This document shows, piece after piece, positions 11,502 through 25,390 of a stretch of DNA of 64,000 nt. The notes under the pieces are model-generated. The model had not been told where the DNA came from, did no database searches, and saw only the letters and a list, made by a program, of their open reading frames with translations. The DNA lies in contig NW_026869896.1 of assembly GCF_019925205.1 (NCBI RefSeq), positions 2,542,001 through 2,606,000 of the forward strand, given 5' to 3'. Numbering within the stretch: position 1 is the first letter of the stretch; every line of letters begins with the position of its first letter. The stretch is from Metopolophium dirhodum. Its lineage: Eukaryota > Arthropoda > Insecta > Hemiptera > Aphididae. Both the position numbers and the translations under genes were made by a program.

Positions 11502-13772
11502 GAGGTTGTCTGAAGTGTTATTCGTCAACAAATTATGTTTTTTTTTAATTTGAAATGATGTACACCAAAAATGGAAATGTTAATATCAAAGTATTTATTG
11601 ACTTCTAAATTCTAGTTTTGCGTACAACTAATCTATCTATAGTTGACTAATGTATTTGCAATTGACTAAAGTCTCATTCATCAACTTATTATGTTTTTTA
11701 TAAATTTAAAATTATGTAACCCAAGACTAAAAAATGTTCATATAAGCGTTAATATTGAGTTCTAAATTCTTGTTTTCTGATCATGTAGTTTATGTATAGT
11801 GGATAAATGTGTTTGCTATTGTCTGAAGTCTTATTCATCAACATATTATGTTTTTTTTTAATTTGAAATAATGTACACCAACAATGGAAATGTTAATATC
11901 AAAGTATTTATTGACTTCTAAATTCTAGTTTTCTGATCATCTAGTTAATGTATAGTGGATAAATGTATTTGCAACTGTCTGAAGTCTTATTCGTCAACAA
12001 ATTATGTTTTTTTTTAATTTGAAATGACGTACCGCAACAATGAAAAATATTAATATAAGCGGAATTATTGAGTTTTAAATTCTAGTTCGCACATCATCTA
12101 GTTAATGTATAGTGGATAAATGTATTTGCAATTGTCTGAAGTCTTATTCGTCAACAAATTATGTTTTTTTTTAATTTGAAATGATGTACCCCAACAATGA
12201 AAAATATTAATATAAGCGTAATTATTGAGTTTTAAATTCTAGTTTTGGGTTCAACTAATCTATCTATAGCTGACTAATGTATTTGCAGTTGACTAAAGTC
12301 TTATTCAACAACAATTTATGTATTATTATTATTTATTTATATATTAATTATTGATTTTTAAATTCTAGTTTTGGGTTTCAACTAATCTATCCATAGGTGA
12401 CTAATGTATTTGAGATTGTCTGAAGTCTTATTCGTCAACAAATTATGTTTTTTTTTAATTTGAAATGATGTACACCAACAATGGAAATGTTAATATCAAA
12501 GTATTTATTGAGTTCTAAATTCTAGTTTTGCGTACAACTAATCTATCTATAGGTGACTAATGTATTTGCAATTAACTAAAGTCTCATTCATCAACTTATT
12601 ATGTTTTTTATAAATTTGAAATTATGTAACCCAAGACTAAAAAATGTTCATATAAGCGTTAATATTGAGTTCTAAATTCTAGTTTTCTGAACATCTAGTT
12701 AATTTATAGTAGATAAATGTATTTGTAATTGTCTGAAGTCTTAATCGTCGATAAATAATATTTTTTTTTAATTTGAAATGATGTACCCCAACAATGAATA
12801 ATGTTAATATTTACGTAATAATTGAGTTCTAAATTCTAGTTTTTCTGATCATCTAGATAATGTATAGTGGATAAATGTGTTTGCAATTGTCTGATGTTTT
12901 TTTTTAATTTGAAATGATGTACACCAAAAATGGAAATGTTAATATCAAAGTATTTATTGACTTCTAAATTCTAGTTTTGCGTACAACTAGATATCTATAG
13001 TTGACTAATGTATTTGCAATTGACTAAAGTCTCATTCATCAACTTATTATGTTTTTTATAAATTTAAAATTATGTAACCCAAAACTAAAAAATGTTCATA
13101 TAAGCGTTAATATTGAGTTCTAAATTCTAGTTTTCTGATCATGTTGTTTATGTATAATGGATAAATGTATTTGCATTGTCTGAAGTCTTATTCAACAAAG
13201 ATTTAAGGTTTTTTTTAATTTGAAATGATTTTCCCTAATAATGAAAAATGTTAATATTAACATAATAATTGAGTTCTAAATTCTAGTTTTCTGAACATCT
13301 AGTTAATTTATAGTGGATAAATGTATTTGCAATTGTCTGAAGTCTTATTCATCAACATATTATGCTTTTTTTTAATTTGAAATGATGTACCCCAACAATG
13401 AATAACGTTAATATTAACGTAATTATTGATTTTTAAATTCTAGTTTTGGGTTTCAACTAATCTATCTATAGGTGACTAATGTATCTACAATTGTCTGAAG
13501 TCTTATTCGTCTACAAATTATATTTTTTTTTAATTTGAAATGATGTACCCCAACAATGAAAAATATTAATATAAGCGTAATTATTGAATTTTAAATTCTA
13601 GTTCGCAGATCATCTAGTTAATGTATAGTGGATAAATGTATTTGCAATTGTCTGAACTCTTATTCAACAACAATTTATGTATTATTATTATTTATTTATA
13701 ATATATTAATTATTGGTTTTTAAATTCTAGTTTTGGGTTCAACTAATCTATCTATAGGTGACTAATGTATTT
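11502..13772. repeat. HOR-A unit 2 (2,271 bp, 15 monomers)
   Basis: This has the same length and monomer order as unit 1. The order from the GAGGTTG monomer is: CTCATTCATCAAC; the GAAATAATG type; GACGTACCGC; CCCCAACAATG; class B; GAGATTG; AATTAACTAAAG; TTAATCGTCG; class C; AACCCAAAACT; ACAAAGATTTAAGG; the palindrome monomer; CGTCTACAAATTATA; class B. Differences from unit 1 are few by eye. Confidence 0.88.
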
Positions 13773-16514
13773 GAGGTTGTCTGAAGTGTTATTCGTCAAC
13801 AAATTATGTTTTTTTTTAATTTGAAATGATGTACACCAAAAATGGAAATGTTAATATCAAAGTATTTATTGACTTCTAAATTCTAGTTTTGCGTACAACT
13901 AATCTATCTATAGTTGACTAATGTATTTGCAATTGACTAAAGTCTCATTCATCAACTTATTATGTTTTTTATAAATTTAAAATTATGTAACCCAAGACTA
14001 AAAAATGTTCATATAAGCGTTAATATTGAGTTCTAAATTCTTGTTTTCTGATCATGTAGTTTATGTATAGTGGATAAATGTGTTTGCTATTGTCTGAAGT
14101 CTTATTCATCAACATATTATGTTTTTTTTTAATTTGAAATAATGTACACCAACAATGGAAATGTTAATATCAAAGTATTTATTGACTTCTAAATTCTAGT
14201 TTTCTGATCATCTAGTTAATGTATAGTGGATAAATGTATTTGCAACTGTCTGAAGTCTTATTCGTCAACAAATTATGTTTTTTTTTAATTTGAAATGACG
14301 TACCGCAACAATGAAAAATATTAATATAAGCGGAATTATTGAGTTTTAAATTCTAGTTCGCACATCATCTAGTTAATGTATAGTGGATAAATGTATTTGC
14401 AATTGTCTGAAGTCTTATTCGTCAAGATATTATGTTTTTTTTTAATTTGAAATGATGTACACCAACAATGGAAATGTTAATATCTCCGTAATTATTGACT
14501 TCTAAATTCTAGTTTTCTGATCATCTAGTTAATTTATAGTGGATAAATGTATTTGCAATTGTCTGAAGTTTTATTCAACAACAACTTATGTGTTTTTTTT
14601 ATTTGAAATGATTTACTCCATCAATGAAAAATATTAATATAAGCGTAATTATTGAGTTTTAAATTCTAGTCTGCAGATCATCTAGTTAATGTATAGTGGA
14701 TAAATGTATTTGCAATTGTCTGAAGTCTTATTCATCAACATATTATGTTTTTTTTTTAATTTGAAATGATGTACCCCAACATTGAATAATGTTAATATGA
14801 ACGTAATTATTGATTTTTAATTTCTAGTTTTGGGTTCAACTAATCTATATATAGGTGACAAATGTATCTACAATTGTCTGAAGTCTTATTCGTCAACAAA
14901 TTATGTTTTTTTTTAATTTGAAATGATGTACCCCAACAATGAAAAATATTAATATAAGCGTAATTATTGAGTTTTAAATTCTAGTTTTGGGTTCAACTAA
15001 TCTATCTATAGCTGACTAATGTATTTGCAGTTGACTAAAGTCTTATTCAACAACAATTTATGTATTATTATTATTTATTTATATATTAATTATTGATTTT
15101 TAAATTCTAGTTTTGGGTTTCAACTAATCTATCCATAGGTGACTAATGTATTTGAGATTGTCTGAAGTCTTATTCGTCAACAAATTATGTTTTTTTTTAA
15201 TTTGAAATGATGTACACCAACAATGGAAATGTTAATATCAAAGTATTTATTGAGTTCTAAATTCTAGTTTTGCGTACAACTAATCTATCTATAGGTGACT
15301 AATGTATTTGCAATTAACTAAAGTCTCATTCATCAACTTATTATGTTTTTTATAAATTTGAAATTATGTAACCCAAGACTAAAAAATGTTCATATAAGCG
15401 TTAATATTGAGTTCTAAATTCTAGTTTTCTGAACATCTAGTTAATTTATAGTAGATAAATGTATTTGTAATTGTCTGAAGTCTTAATCGTCGATAAATAA
15501 TATTTTTTTTTAATTTGAAATGATGTACCCCAACAATGAATAATGTTAATATTTACGTAATAATTGAGTTCTAAATTCTAGTTTTTCTGATCATCTAGAT
15601 AATGTATAGTGGATAAATGTGTTTGCAATTGTCTGATGTTTTTTTTTAATTTGAAATGATGTACACCAAAAATGGAAATGTTAATATCAAAGTATTTATT
15701 GACTTCTAAATTCTAGTTTTGCGTACAACTAGATATCTATAGTTGACTAATGTATTTGCAATTGACTAAAGTCTCATTCATCAACTTATTATGTTTTTTA
15801 TAAATTTAAAATTATGTAACCCAAAACTAAAAAATGTTCATATAAGCGTTAATATTGAGTTCTAAATTCTAGTTTTCTGATCATGTTGTTTATGTATAAT
15901 GGATAAATGTATTTGCATTGTCTGAAGTCTTATTCAACAAAGATTTAAGGTTTTTTTTAATTTGAAATGATTTTCCCTAATAATGAAAAATGTTAATATT
16001 AACATAATAATTGAGTTCTAAATTCTAGTTTTCTGAACATCTAGTTAATTTATAGTGGATAAATGTATTTGCAATTGTCTGAAGTCTTATTCATCAACAT
16101 ATTATGCTTTTTTTTAATTTGAAATGATGTACCCCAACAATGAATAACGTTAATATTAACGTAATTATTGATTTTTAAATTCTAGTTTTGGGTTTCAACT
16201 AATCTATCTATAGCTGACTAATGTATTTGCAGTTGACTGAAGTCTTATTCGTCTACAAATTATATTTTTTTTTAATTTGAAATGATGTACCCCAACAATG
16301 AAAAATATTAATATAAGCGTAATTATTGAGTTTTAAATTCTAGTTCGCAGATCATCTAGTTAATGTATAGTGGATAAATGTATTTGCAATTGTCTGAACT
16401 CTTATTCAACAACAATTTATGTATTATTATTATTTATTTATAATATATTAATTATTGGTTTTTAAATTCTAGTTTTGGGTTCAACTAATCTATCTATAGG
16501 TGACTAATGTATTT
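13773..16514. repeat. HOR-A unit 3, expanded (2,742 bp, 18 monomers)
   Basis: The same order is kept, but the unit is 471 bp longer, which equals three monomers. The extra monomers lie after the GACGTACCGC monomer, at about 14,410-14,880, and are of the CGTCAAGATATT, CAACAACAACTTATG and CCCCAACATTG types that also occur as a group near 7,450-7,900. The unit also carries a short swapped tract at 16,214-16,236. Confidence 0.86.
16214..16236 (+). repeat. Short conversion-like tract in HOR-A unit 3
   Basis: Units 1 and 2 read TATAGGTGACTAATG and TCTACAATTGTCTGAAG here. Unit 3 reads TATAGCTGACTAATG and TTGCAGTTGACTGAAG, the tail normally found before class B monomers, and then returns to the unit's own CGTCTACAAATTATA monomer. 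The differing bases span only about 23 bp. Confidence 0.65.
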
Positions 16515-17640
16515 GAGGTTGTCTGAAGCGTTATTCCTCAACAAATTATGTTTTTTTTTAATTTGAAATGATGTACACCAAAAATGGAAATGTTAATATC
16601 AAAGTATTTATTGACTTCTAAATTCTAGTTTTGCGTACAACTAATCTATCTATAGTTGACTAATGTATTTGCAATTGACTAAAGTCTCATTCATCAACTT
16701 ATTATGTTTTTTATAAATTTAAAATTATGTAACCCAAGACTAAAAAATGTTCATATAAGCGTTAATATTGAGTTCTAAATTCTAGTTTTCTGATCATGTA
16801 GTTTATGTATAGTGGATAAATGTATTTGCAACTGTCTGAAGTCTTATTCGTCAACAAATTATGTTTTTTTTTAATTTGTAATGATGTACCCCAACAATAA
16901 AAAATATTAATAAAAGCTTAATTATTGAGTTTTAAATTCTAGTTCGCACATCATCTAGTTAATGTATAGTGGATAAATGTATTTGCAACTGTCTGAAGTC
17001 TTATTCGTCAACAAATTATGTTTTTTTTTAATTTGAAATGATGTACCCCAACAATAAAAAATATTAATATAAGCTTAATTATTGAGTTTTAAATTCTAGT
17101 TCGCACATCATCTAGTTAATGTATAGTGGATAAATGTATTTGCAATTGTCTGAAGTCTTATTCAACAACAATTTATGTATTATTATTATTTATTTATATA
17201 TTAATTATTGATTTTTAAATTCTAGTTTTGGGTTCAACTAATCTATCTATAGGTGACTAATGTATTTGAGATTGTCTGAAGTCTTATTCAACAACAATTT
17301 ATGTATAATTATTATTTATTTATATATTAATTATTGGTTTTTAAATTCTAGTTTTGGGTTTCAACTTATCTATCTATATGTGACCAATGTATTTGCGATT
17401 GTCTGAAGTCTTATTCAACAACAACTTATGTGTTTTTTTTATTTGAAATGATTTACCCTATCAATGAAAAATTTTAATATTATCGTAATAATTGAGTTCT
17501 AAATTCTAGTTTCCTGAAGGTCTAGTAAATTTATAGTGGATAAATGTATTTGCAATTGTCTGAAGTCTTATTCATCAACATATTTTTTTTTTTTTAATTT
17601 GAAATGATGTACACCAACAATGGAAATGTTAATATCAAAG
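16515..17640. repeat. HOR-A remnant joined to a copy of the 6.2-7.0 kb block
   Basis: After the last GAGGTTG marker (16,515), a few monomers follow HOR-A order. From 16,815 to about 17,565 the sequence matches 6,240-6,990 at a constant offset of 10,575 (AACAATAAAA at 6,318 and 16,893; GAAGGTCTAG at 6,941 and 17,516). The match ends soon after the T13 monomer near 17,590. Confidence 0.82.
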
Positions 17641-19660
17641 TATTCATTGACTTCTAAATTCTATTTTTCTGATCATCTAGTTAATGTATAGTGGATAAAT
17701 GTATTTTCAATTGTCTGAAGTCTTATTCATCAACATATTATGCTTTTTTTTAATTTGAAATGATGTACCCCAACAATGAATAACGTTAATATTAACGTAA
17801 TTATTGATTTTTAAATTCTAGTTTTGGGTTCAACTAATCTATATATAGGTGACTAATGTATCTACAATTGTCTGAAGTCTTATTCGTCAACAAATTATGT
17901 TTTTTTTTAATTTGAAATGATGTACCCCAACAATGAAAAATATTAATATAAGCGTAATTATTGAGTTTTAAATTCTAGTTTTGGGTTCAACTAATCTATA
18001 TATAGGTGACTAATGTATCTACAATTGTCTGAAGTCTTATTCGTCAACAAATTATGTTTTTTTTTAATTTGAAATGATGTACCCCAACAATGAAAAATAT
18101 TAATATAAGCGTAATTATTGATTTTTAAATTCTAGTTTTGGGTTTCAACTAATCTATCTATATGTGACCAATGTATTTGCGATTGTCTGAAGTCTTATTC
18201 GTCAACAAATTAGGTTTTTTATAAATTTGAAATGATGTAACCCAAGACTAAAAAATGTTCATATAAGCGTTAATATTGAGTTCTAAATTCTAGTTTTCTG
18301 ATCATGTAGTTTATGTATAGTGGATAAATGTGTTTGCTATTGTCTGAAGTCTTATTCATCAACATATTATGTTTTTTTTTAATTTGAAATAATGTACACC
18401 AACAATGGAAATGTTAATATCAAAGTATTTATTGACTTCTAAATTCTAGTTATCTGATCATCTAGTTAATGTATAGTGGATAAATGTATTTGCAACTGTC
18501 TGAAGTCTTATTCGTCAACAAATTATGTTTTTTTTTAATTTGAAATGACGTACCGCAACAATGAAAAATATTAATATAAGCGGAATTATTGAGTTTTAAA
18601 TTCTAGTTCGCACATCATCTAGTTAATGTATAGTGGATAAATGTATTTGCAATTGTCTGAAGTTTTATTCGTCAAGATATTATGTTTTTTTTTAATTTGA
18701 AATTATGTACACCAACAATGGAAATGTTAATATCTCCGTAATTATTGACTTCTAAATTCTAGTTTTCTGATCATCTAGTTAATTTATAGTGGATAAATGT
18801 ATTTGCAATTGTCTGAAGTCTTATTCAACAACAACTTATGTGTTTTTTTTATTTGAAATGATTTACTTCATCAATGAAAAATATTAATATAAGCGTAATT
18901 ATTGAGTTTTAAATACTAGTCTGCAGATCATCTAGTTAATGTATAGTGGATAAATGTATTTGCAATTGTCTGAAGTCTTATTCATCAACATATTATGTTT
19001 TTTTTTTAATTTGAAATGATGTACCCCAACATTGAATAATGTTAATATGAACGTAATTATTGATTTTTAATTTCTAGTTTTGGGTTCAACTAATCTATCT
19101 ATAGGTGACTAATGTATCTACAATTGTCTGAAGTCTTATTCGTCAACAAATTATGTTTTTTTTTAATTTGAAATGATGTACCGCAACAAATAAAAATATT
19201 ATTATCAGCGGAATTATTGAGTTTTAAATTCTAGTTCGCACATCATCTAGTTAATGTATAGTGGATAAATGTATTTGCAATTGTCTGAAGTCTTATTCGT
19301 CAAGATATTATGTTTTTTTTTAATTTGAAATGATGTACACCAACAATGGAAATGTTAATATCAAAGTATTCATTGACTTCTAAATTCTATTTTTCTGATC
19401 ATCTAGTTAATGTATAGTGGATAAATGTATTTGAGATTGTCTGAAGTCTTATTCGTCAACAAATTATGTTTTTTTTTAATTTGAAATGATGTACACCAAC
19501 AATGTAAATGTTAATATCAAAGTATTTATTGAGTTCTAAATTCTAGTTTTGCGTACAACTAATCTATCTATAGGTGACTAATGTATTTGCAATTAACTAA
19601 AGTCTCATTCATCAACTTATTATGTTTTTTATAAATTTAAAATTATGTAACCCAAGACTA
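17641..19660. repeat. Copy of the 3.9-5.5 kb block, with two extra monomers
   Basis: The sequence matches 3,878 to about 5,550. The offset is 13,763 at the start, 13,919 at the ACAAATTAGG monomer (4,286 and 18,205) and 14,075 at ATATTATTATCAGCGG (5,121 and 19,196). Each step is 156 bp, one monomer, so the copies differ by two single-monomer gains or losses. TTATCTGATC directly after the hinge (4,531 and 18,450) is a shared private variant. Confidence 0.82.
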
Positions 19661-22610
19661 AAAAATGTTCATATCAGCGTTAATATTGAGTTCTAAATTC
19701 TAGTTTATCTGATCAACTAGTTAATGTATAGTGGATAAATGTATTTGCAATTGTCTGAAGTCTTATTCATCAACATATTATGTTTTTTTTTTATATGAAA
19801 TGATGTACAACAACAATTGAAATGTTAATATCAAAGTATTTATTGAGTTCTAAGTTCTAGTTTTCTGAACATCTAGTTAATTTATAGTGGATAAATGTAT
19901 TTGCAATTGTCTGAAGTCTTATTCATTAACATATTATGTTTTTTTTTAATTTGAAATGATGTACCCCAACAATGAATAATGTTTTTATTAACGTAATAAT
20001 TGAGTTCTAAATTCTAGTTTTTCTGATCATCTAGATAATGTATAGTGGATAAATGTATTTGCAATTGACTAAAGTCTTAATCGTCAAAAAATTTTATTTT
20101 TTTTAATTTGAAATGATGTACCCCAACAATGAATAACGTTAATTTTACGTAATTATTGATTTCTTAATTCTAGTTTTGGGTTCAACTAATCTATCTATAG
20201 GTGACTAATGTATTTGAGACTGTCTGAAGTCTTATTCGTAAACAAATTATGTTTTTTTTTAATTTGAAATGATGTACACCAACAATGGAAATGTTAATAT
20301 CAAAGTATTTATTGAGTTCTAAATTCTAGTTTTCTGATCATGTAGTTTATGTATAGTGGATAAAATATGTATTTGCGATTGTCTGAAGTCTTATTCGTCA
20401 ACAAATTAGGTTTTTTATAAATTTGAAATGATGTAGCCCAACAATGAAAATGTTAATATCTTCGTAATTATTGACTTCTAAATTCTAGTTTTCTGATCAT
20501 CTAGTTAATTTATAGTGGATAAATTTATTTGCAATTGTCTGAAGTCTTATTCAACAACAACTTATGTGTTTTTTTTATTTGAAATGATTTACTCCATCAA
20601 TGAAAAATATTAATATAAGCGTAATTATTGAGTTTTAAATTCTAGTCTGCAGATCATCTAGTTAATGTATAGTGGATAAATGTATTTGCAATTGTCTGAA
20701 GTCTTATTCATCAACATATTATGTTTTTTTTTTAATTTGAAATGATGTACCCCAACATTGAATAATGTTAATATGAACGTAATTATTGATTTTTAATTTC
20801 TAGTTTTGGGTTCAACTAATCTATCTATAGGTGACTAATGTATCTAAAATTGTCTGAAGTCTTATTCGTCAAGATATTATGTTTTTTTTTAATTTGAAAT
20901 GATGTATACCAACAATGGAAATGTTAATATCTCCGTAATTATTGACTTCTAAATTCTAGTTTTCTGATCATCTAGTTAATTTATAGTGGATAAATGTATT
21001 TGCAATTGTCTGAAGTCTTATTCAACAACCACTTATGTGTTTTTTTTATTTGAAATGATTTACTCCATCAATGAAAAATATTAATATAAGCGTAATTATT
21101 GAGTTTTAAATTCTAGTCTGCAGATCATCTAGTAATGTATAGTGGATAAATGTATTTGCAATTGTCTGAAGTCTTATTCATCAACATATTAAGTTTTTTT
21201 TTTAATTTGAAATGATGTACCCCAACATTGAATAATGTTAATATGAACGTAATTATTGATTTTTAATTTCTAGTTTTGGGTTCAACTAACCTATCTATAG
21301 GTGACTAATGTATCTACAATTGTCTGAAGTCTTATTCTTCAACAAATTATGTTTTTTTTTAATTTAAATGATGTACCGCAACAATGAAAAATATTAATAT
21401 AAGCGGAATTATTGAGTTTTAAATTCTAGTTCGCACATCATCTAGTTAATGTATAGTGGATAAATGTATTTGCAATTGTCTGAAGTCTTATTCGTCAAGA
21501 TATTATGTTTTTTTTTAATTTGAAATGATGTACACCAACAATGGAAATGTTAATATCAAAGTATTCATTGACTTCTAAATTCTATTTTTCTGATCATCTA
21601 GTTAATGTATAGTGGATAAATGTATTTTCAATTGTCTGAAGTCTTATTCATCAACATATTATGCTTTTTTTTAATTTGAAATGATGTACCCCAACAATGA
21701 ATAACGTTAATATTAACGTAATTATTGATTTTTAAATTCTAGTTTTGGGTTCAACTAATCTATATATAGGTGACTAATGTATCTACAATTGTCTGAAGTC
21801 TTATTCGTCAACAAATTATGTTTTTTTTTAATTTGAAATGATGTACCCCAACAATGAAAAATATTAATATAAGCGTAATTATTGAGTTTTAAATTCTAGT
21901 TTTGGGTTCAACTAATCTATCTATAGCTGACTAATGTATTTGCAGTTGACTAGTCTTATTCAACAACAATTTATGTATTATTATTATTTATTTATAATAT
22001 ATTAATTATTGGTTTTTAAATTCTAGTTTTGGGTTCAACTAATCTATCTATAGGTGACTAATGTATTTGAGGTTGTCTGAAGTGTTATTCGTCAACAAAT
22101 TATGTTTTTTTTTAATTTGAAATGATGTACACCAAAAATAGAAATGTTAATATCAAAGTATTTATTGACTTCTAAATTCTAGTTTTGCGTACAACTAATC
22201 TATCTATAGTTGACTAATGTATTTGCAATTGACTAAAGTCTCATTCATCAACTTATTATGTTTTTTATAAATTTAAAATTATGTAACCCAAGACTAAAAA
22301 ATGTTCATATCAGCGTTAATATTGAGTTCTAAATTCTAGTTTTCTGAACATCTAGTTAATTTATAGTGGATAAATGTATTTGCAATTGTCTGAAGTCTTA
22401 TTCATCAACATATTATGCTTTTTTTTAATTTGATATGATGTACCCTAACAATGAATAACGTTAATATTAACGTAATTATCGATTTTTAAATTCTAGTTTT
22501 GGGTTCAACTAATCTATGTATAGGTGACTAATGTATCTACAATTGACTTAAGTCTTATTCATCAACTTATTATGTTTTTTATAAATTTGAAAAGATGTAA
22601 CCCAAGACTA
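19661..22610. repeat. HOR-B unit 1 (~2.95 kb)
   Basis: This is the first copy of a roughly 19-21-monomer unit. Diagnostic variants are TATCTGATCAACTAG (19,703), ATTCATTAACATATT (19,921), the CGTCAAAAAATTTTATT monomer (20,081), TCGTAAACAAATTATG (20,236), the 4-bp insertion in GGATAAAATATGTATTTGCG (near 20,358) and ACAACCACTTATG (21,025). It matches unit 2 up to about 21,920. The edges are approximate. Confidence 0.83.
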
Positions 22611-25390
22611 AAAAATGTTCATATAAGCGTTAATATTGAGTTCTAAATTCTAGTTTATCTGATCAACTAGTTAATGTATAGTGGATAAATGTATTTGCAA
22701 TTGTCTGAAGTCTTATTCATCAACATATTATGTTTTTTTTTTATTTGAAATGATGTACAACAACAAATTGAAATGTTAATATCAAAGTATTTATTGAGTT
22801 CTAAGTTCTAGTTTTCTGAACATCTAGTTAATTTATAGTGGATAAATGTATTTGCAATTGTCTGAAGTCTTATTCATTAACATATTATGTTTTTTTTTAA
22901 TTTGAAATGATGTACCCCAACAATGAATAATGTTTTTATTAACGTTATAATTGAGTTCTAAATTCTAGTTTTTCTGATCATCTAGATAATGTATAGTGGA
23001 TAAATGTATTTGCAATTTTCTGAAGTCTTAATCGTCAAAAAATTATATTAATTTTTAATTTGAAATGATTTACCCAAATAATGAAAAATATTAATATAAG
23101 CGTAATTATTGAGTTTTAAATTTAAGTTCGCAGATCATGTAGTTAATGTATAGTGGATAAATGTATTTGCAATTGACTAAAGTCTTAATCGTCAAAAAAT
23201 TTTATTTTTTTTAATTTGAAATGATGTACCCCAACAATGAATAACGTTAATTTTACGTAATTATTGATTTCTTAATTCTAGTTTTGGGTTCAACTAATCT
23301 ATCTATAGGTGACTAATGTATTTGAGACTGTCTGAAGTCTTATTCGTAAACAAATTATGTTTTTTTTTAATTTGAAATGATGTACACCAACAATGGAAAT
23401 GTTAATATCAAAGTATTTATTGAGTTCTAAATTCTAGTTTTCTGATCATGTAGTTTATGTATAGTGGATAAAATATGTATTTGCGATTGTCTGAAGTCTT
23501 ATTCGTCAACAAATTAGGTTTTTTATAAATTTGAAATGATGTAGCCCAACAATGAAAATGTTAATATCTTCGTAATTATTGACTTCTAAATTCTAGTTTT
23601 CTGATCATCTAGTTAATTTATAGTGGATAAATTTATTTGCAATTGTCTGAAGTCTTATTCAACAACAACTTATGTGTTTTTTTTATTTGAAATGATTTAC
23701 TCCATCAATGAAAAATATTAATATAAGCGTAATTATTGAGTTTTAAATTCTAGTCTGCAGATCATCTAGTTAATGTATAGTGGATAAATGTATTTGCAAT
23801 TGTCTGAAGTCTTATTCATCAACATATTATGTTTTTTTTTTAATTTGAAATGATGTACCCCAACATTGAATAATGTTAATATGAACGTAATTATTGATTT
23901 TTAATTTCTAGTTTTGGGTTCAACTAATCTATCTATAGGTGACTAATGTATCTAAAATTGTCTGAAGTCTTATTCGTCAACAAATTATGTTTTTTTTTAA
24001 TTTGAAATGATGTACCGCAACAATGAAAAATATTAATATAAGCGGAATTATTGAGTTTTAAATTCTAGTTCGCACATCATCTAGTTAATGTATAGTGGAT
24101 AAATGTATTTGCAATTGTCTGAAGTCTTATTCGTCAAGATATTATGTTTTTTTTTAATTTGAAATGATGTATACCAACAATGGAAATGTTAATATCTCCG
24201 TAATTATTGACTTCTAAATTCTAGTTTTCTGATCATCTAGTTAATTTATAGTGGATAAATGTATTTGCAATTGTCTGATGTCTTATTCAACAACCACTTA
24301 TGTGTTTTTTTTATTTGAAATGATTTACTCCATCAATGAAAAATATTAATATAAGCGTAATTATTGAGTTTTAAATTCTAGTCTGCAGATCATCTAGTAA
24401 TGTATAGTGGATAAATGTATTTGCAATTGTCTGAAGTCTTATTCATCAACATATTAAGTTTTTTTTTTAATTTGAAATGATGTACCCCAACATTGAATAA
24501 TGTTAATATGAACGTAATTATTGATTTTTAATTTCTAGTTTTGGGTTCAACTAACCTATCTATAGGTGACTAATGTATCTACAATTGTCTGAAGTCTTAT
24601 TCTTCAACAAATTATGTTTTTTTTTAATTTAAATGATGTACCGCAACAATGAAAAATATTAATATAAGTGGAATTATTGAGTTTTAAATTCTAGTTCGCA
24701 CATCATCTAGTTAATGTATAGTGGATAAATGTATTTGCAATTGTCTGAAGTCTTATTCGTCAAGATATTATGTTTTTTTTTAATTTGAAATGATGTACAC
24801 CAACAATGGAAATGTTAATATCAAAGTATTCATTGACTTCTAAATTCTATTTTTCTGATCATCTAGTTAATGTATAGTGGATAAATGTATTTTCAATTGT
24901 CTGAAGTCTTATTCATCAACATATTATGCTTTTTTTTAATTTGAAATGATGTACCCCAACAATGAATAACGTTAATATTAACGTAATTATTGATTTTTAA
25001 ATTCTAGTTTTGGGTTCAACTAATCTATATATAGGTGACTAATGTATCTACAATTGTCTGAAGTCTTATTCGTCAACAAATTATGTTTTTTTTTAATTTG
25101 AAATGATGTACCCCAACAATGAAAAATATTAATATAAGCGTAATTATTGAGTTTTAAATTCTAGTTTTGGGTTCAACTAATCTATATATAGGTGACTAAT
25201 GTATCTACAATTGTCTGAAGTCTTATTCGTCAACAAATTATGTTTTTTTTTAATTTGAAATGATGTACCCCAACAATGAAAAATATTAATATAAGCGTAA
25301 TTATTGATTTTTAAATTCTAGTTTTGGGTTTCAACTTATCTATCTATATGTGTCCAATGTATTTGCGATTGTCTGAAGTCTTATTCGTCA
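22611..25390. repeat. HOR-B unit 2 (~2.6 kb aligned to unit 1)
   Basis: The offset from unit 1 is 2,950-2,951 at the start, 3,108 after an extra ATTATATTAATTTTTAATTT monomer near 23,030-23,190, and 3,265 after another extra monomer near 23,970-24,130. Both steps are 157 bp. The match ends near 25,185, where the right half changes to the CTATATATAGGTGAC type that leads into HOR-C. Confidence 0.83.
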
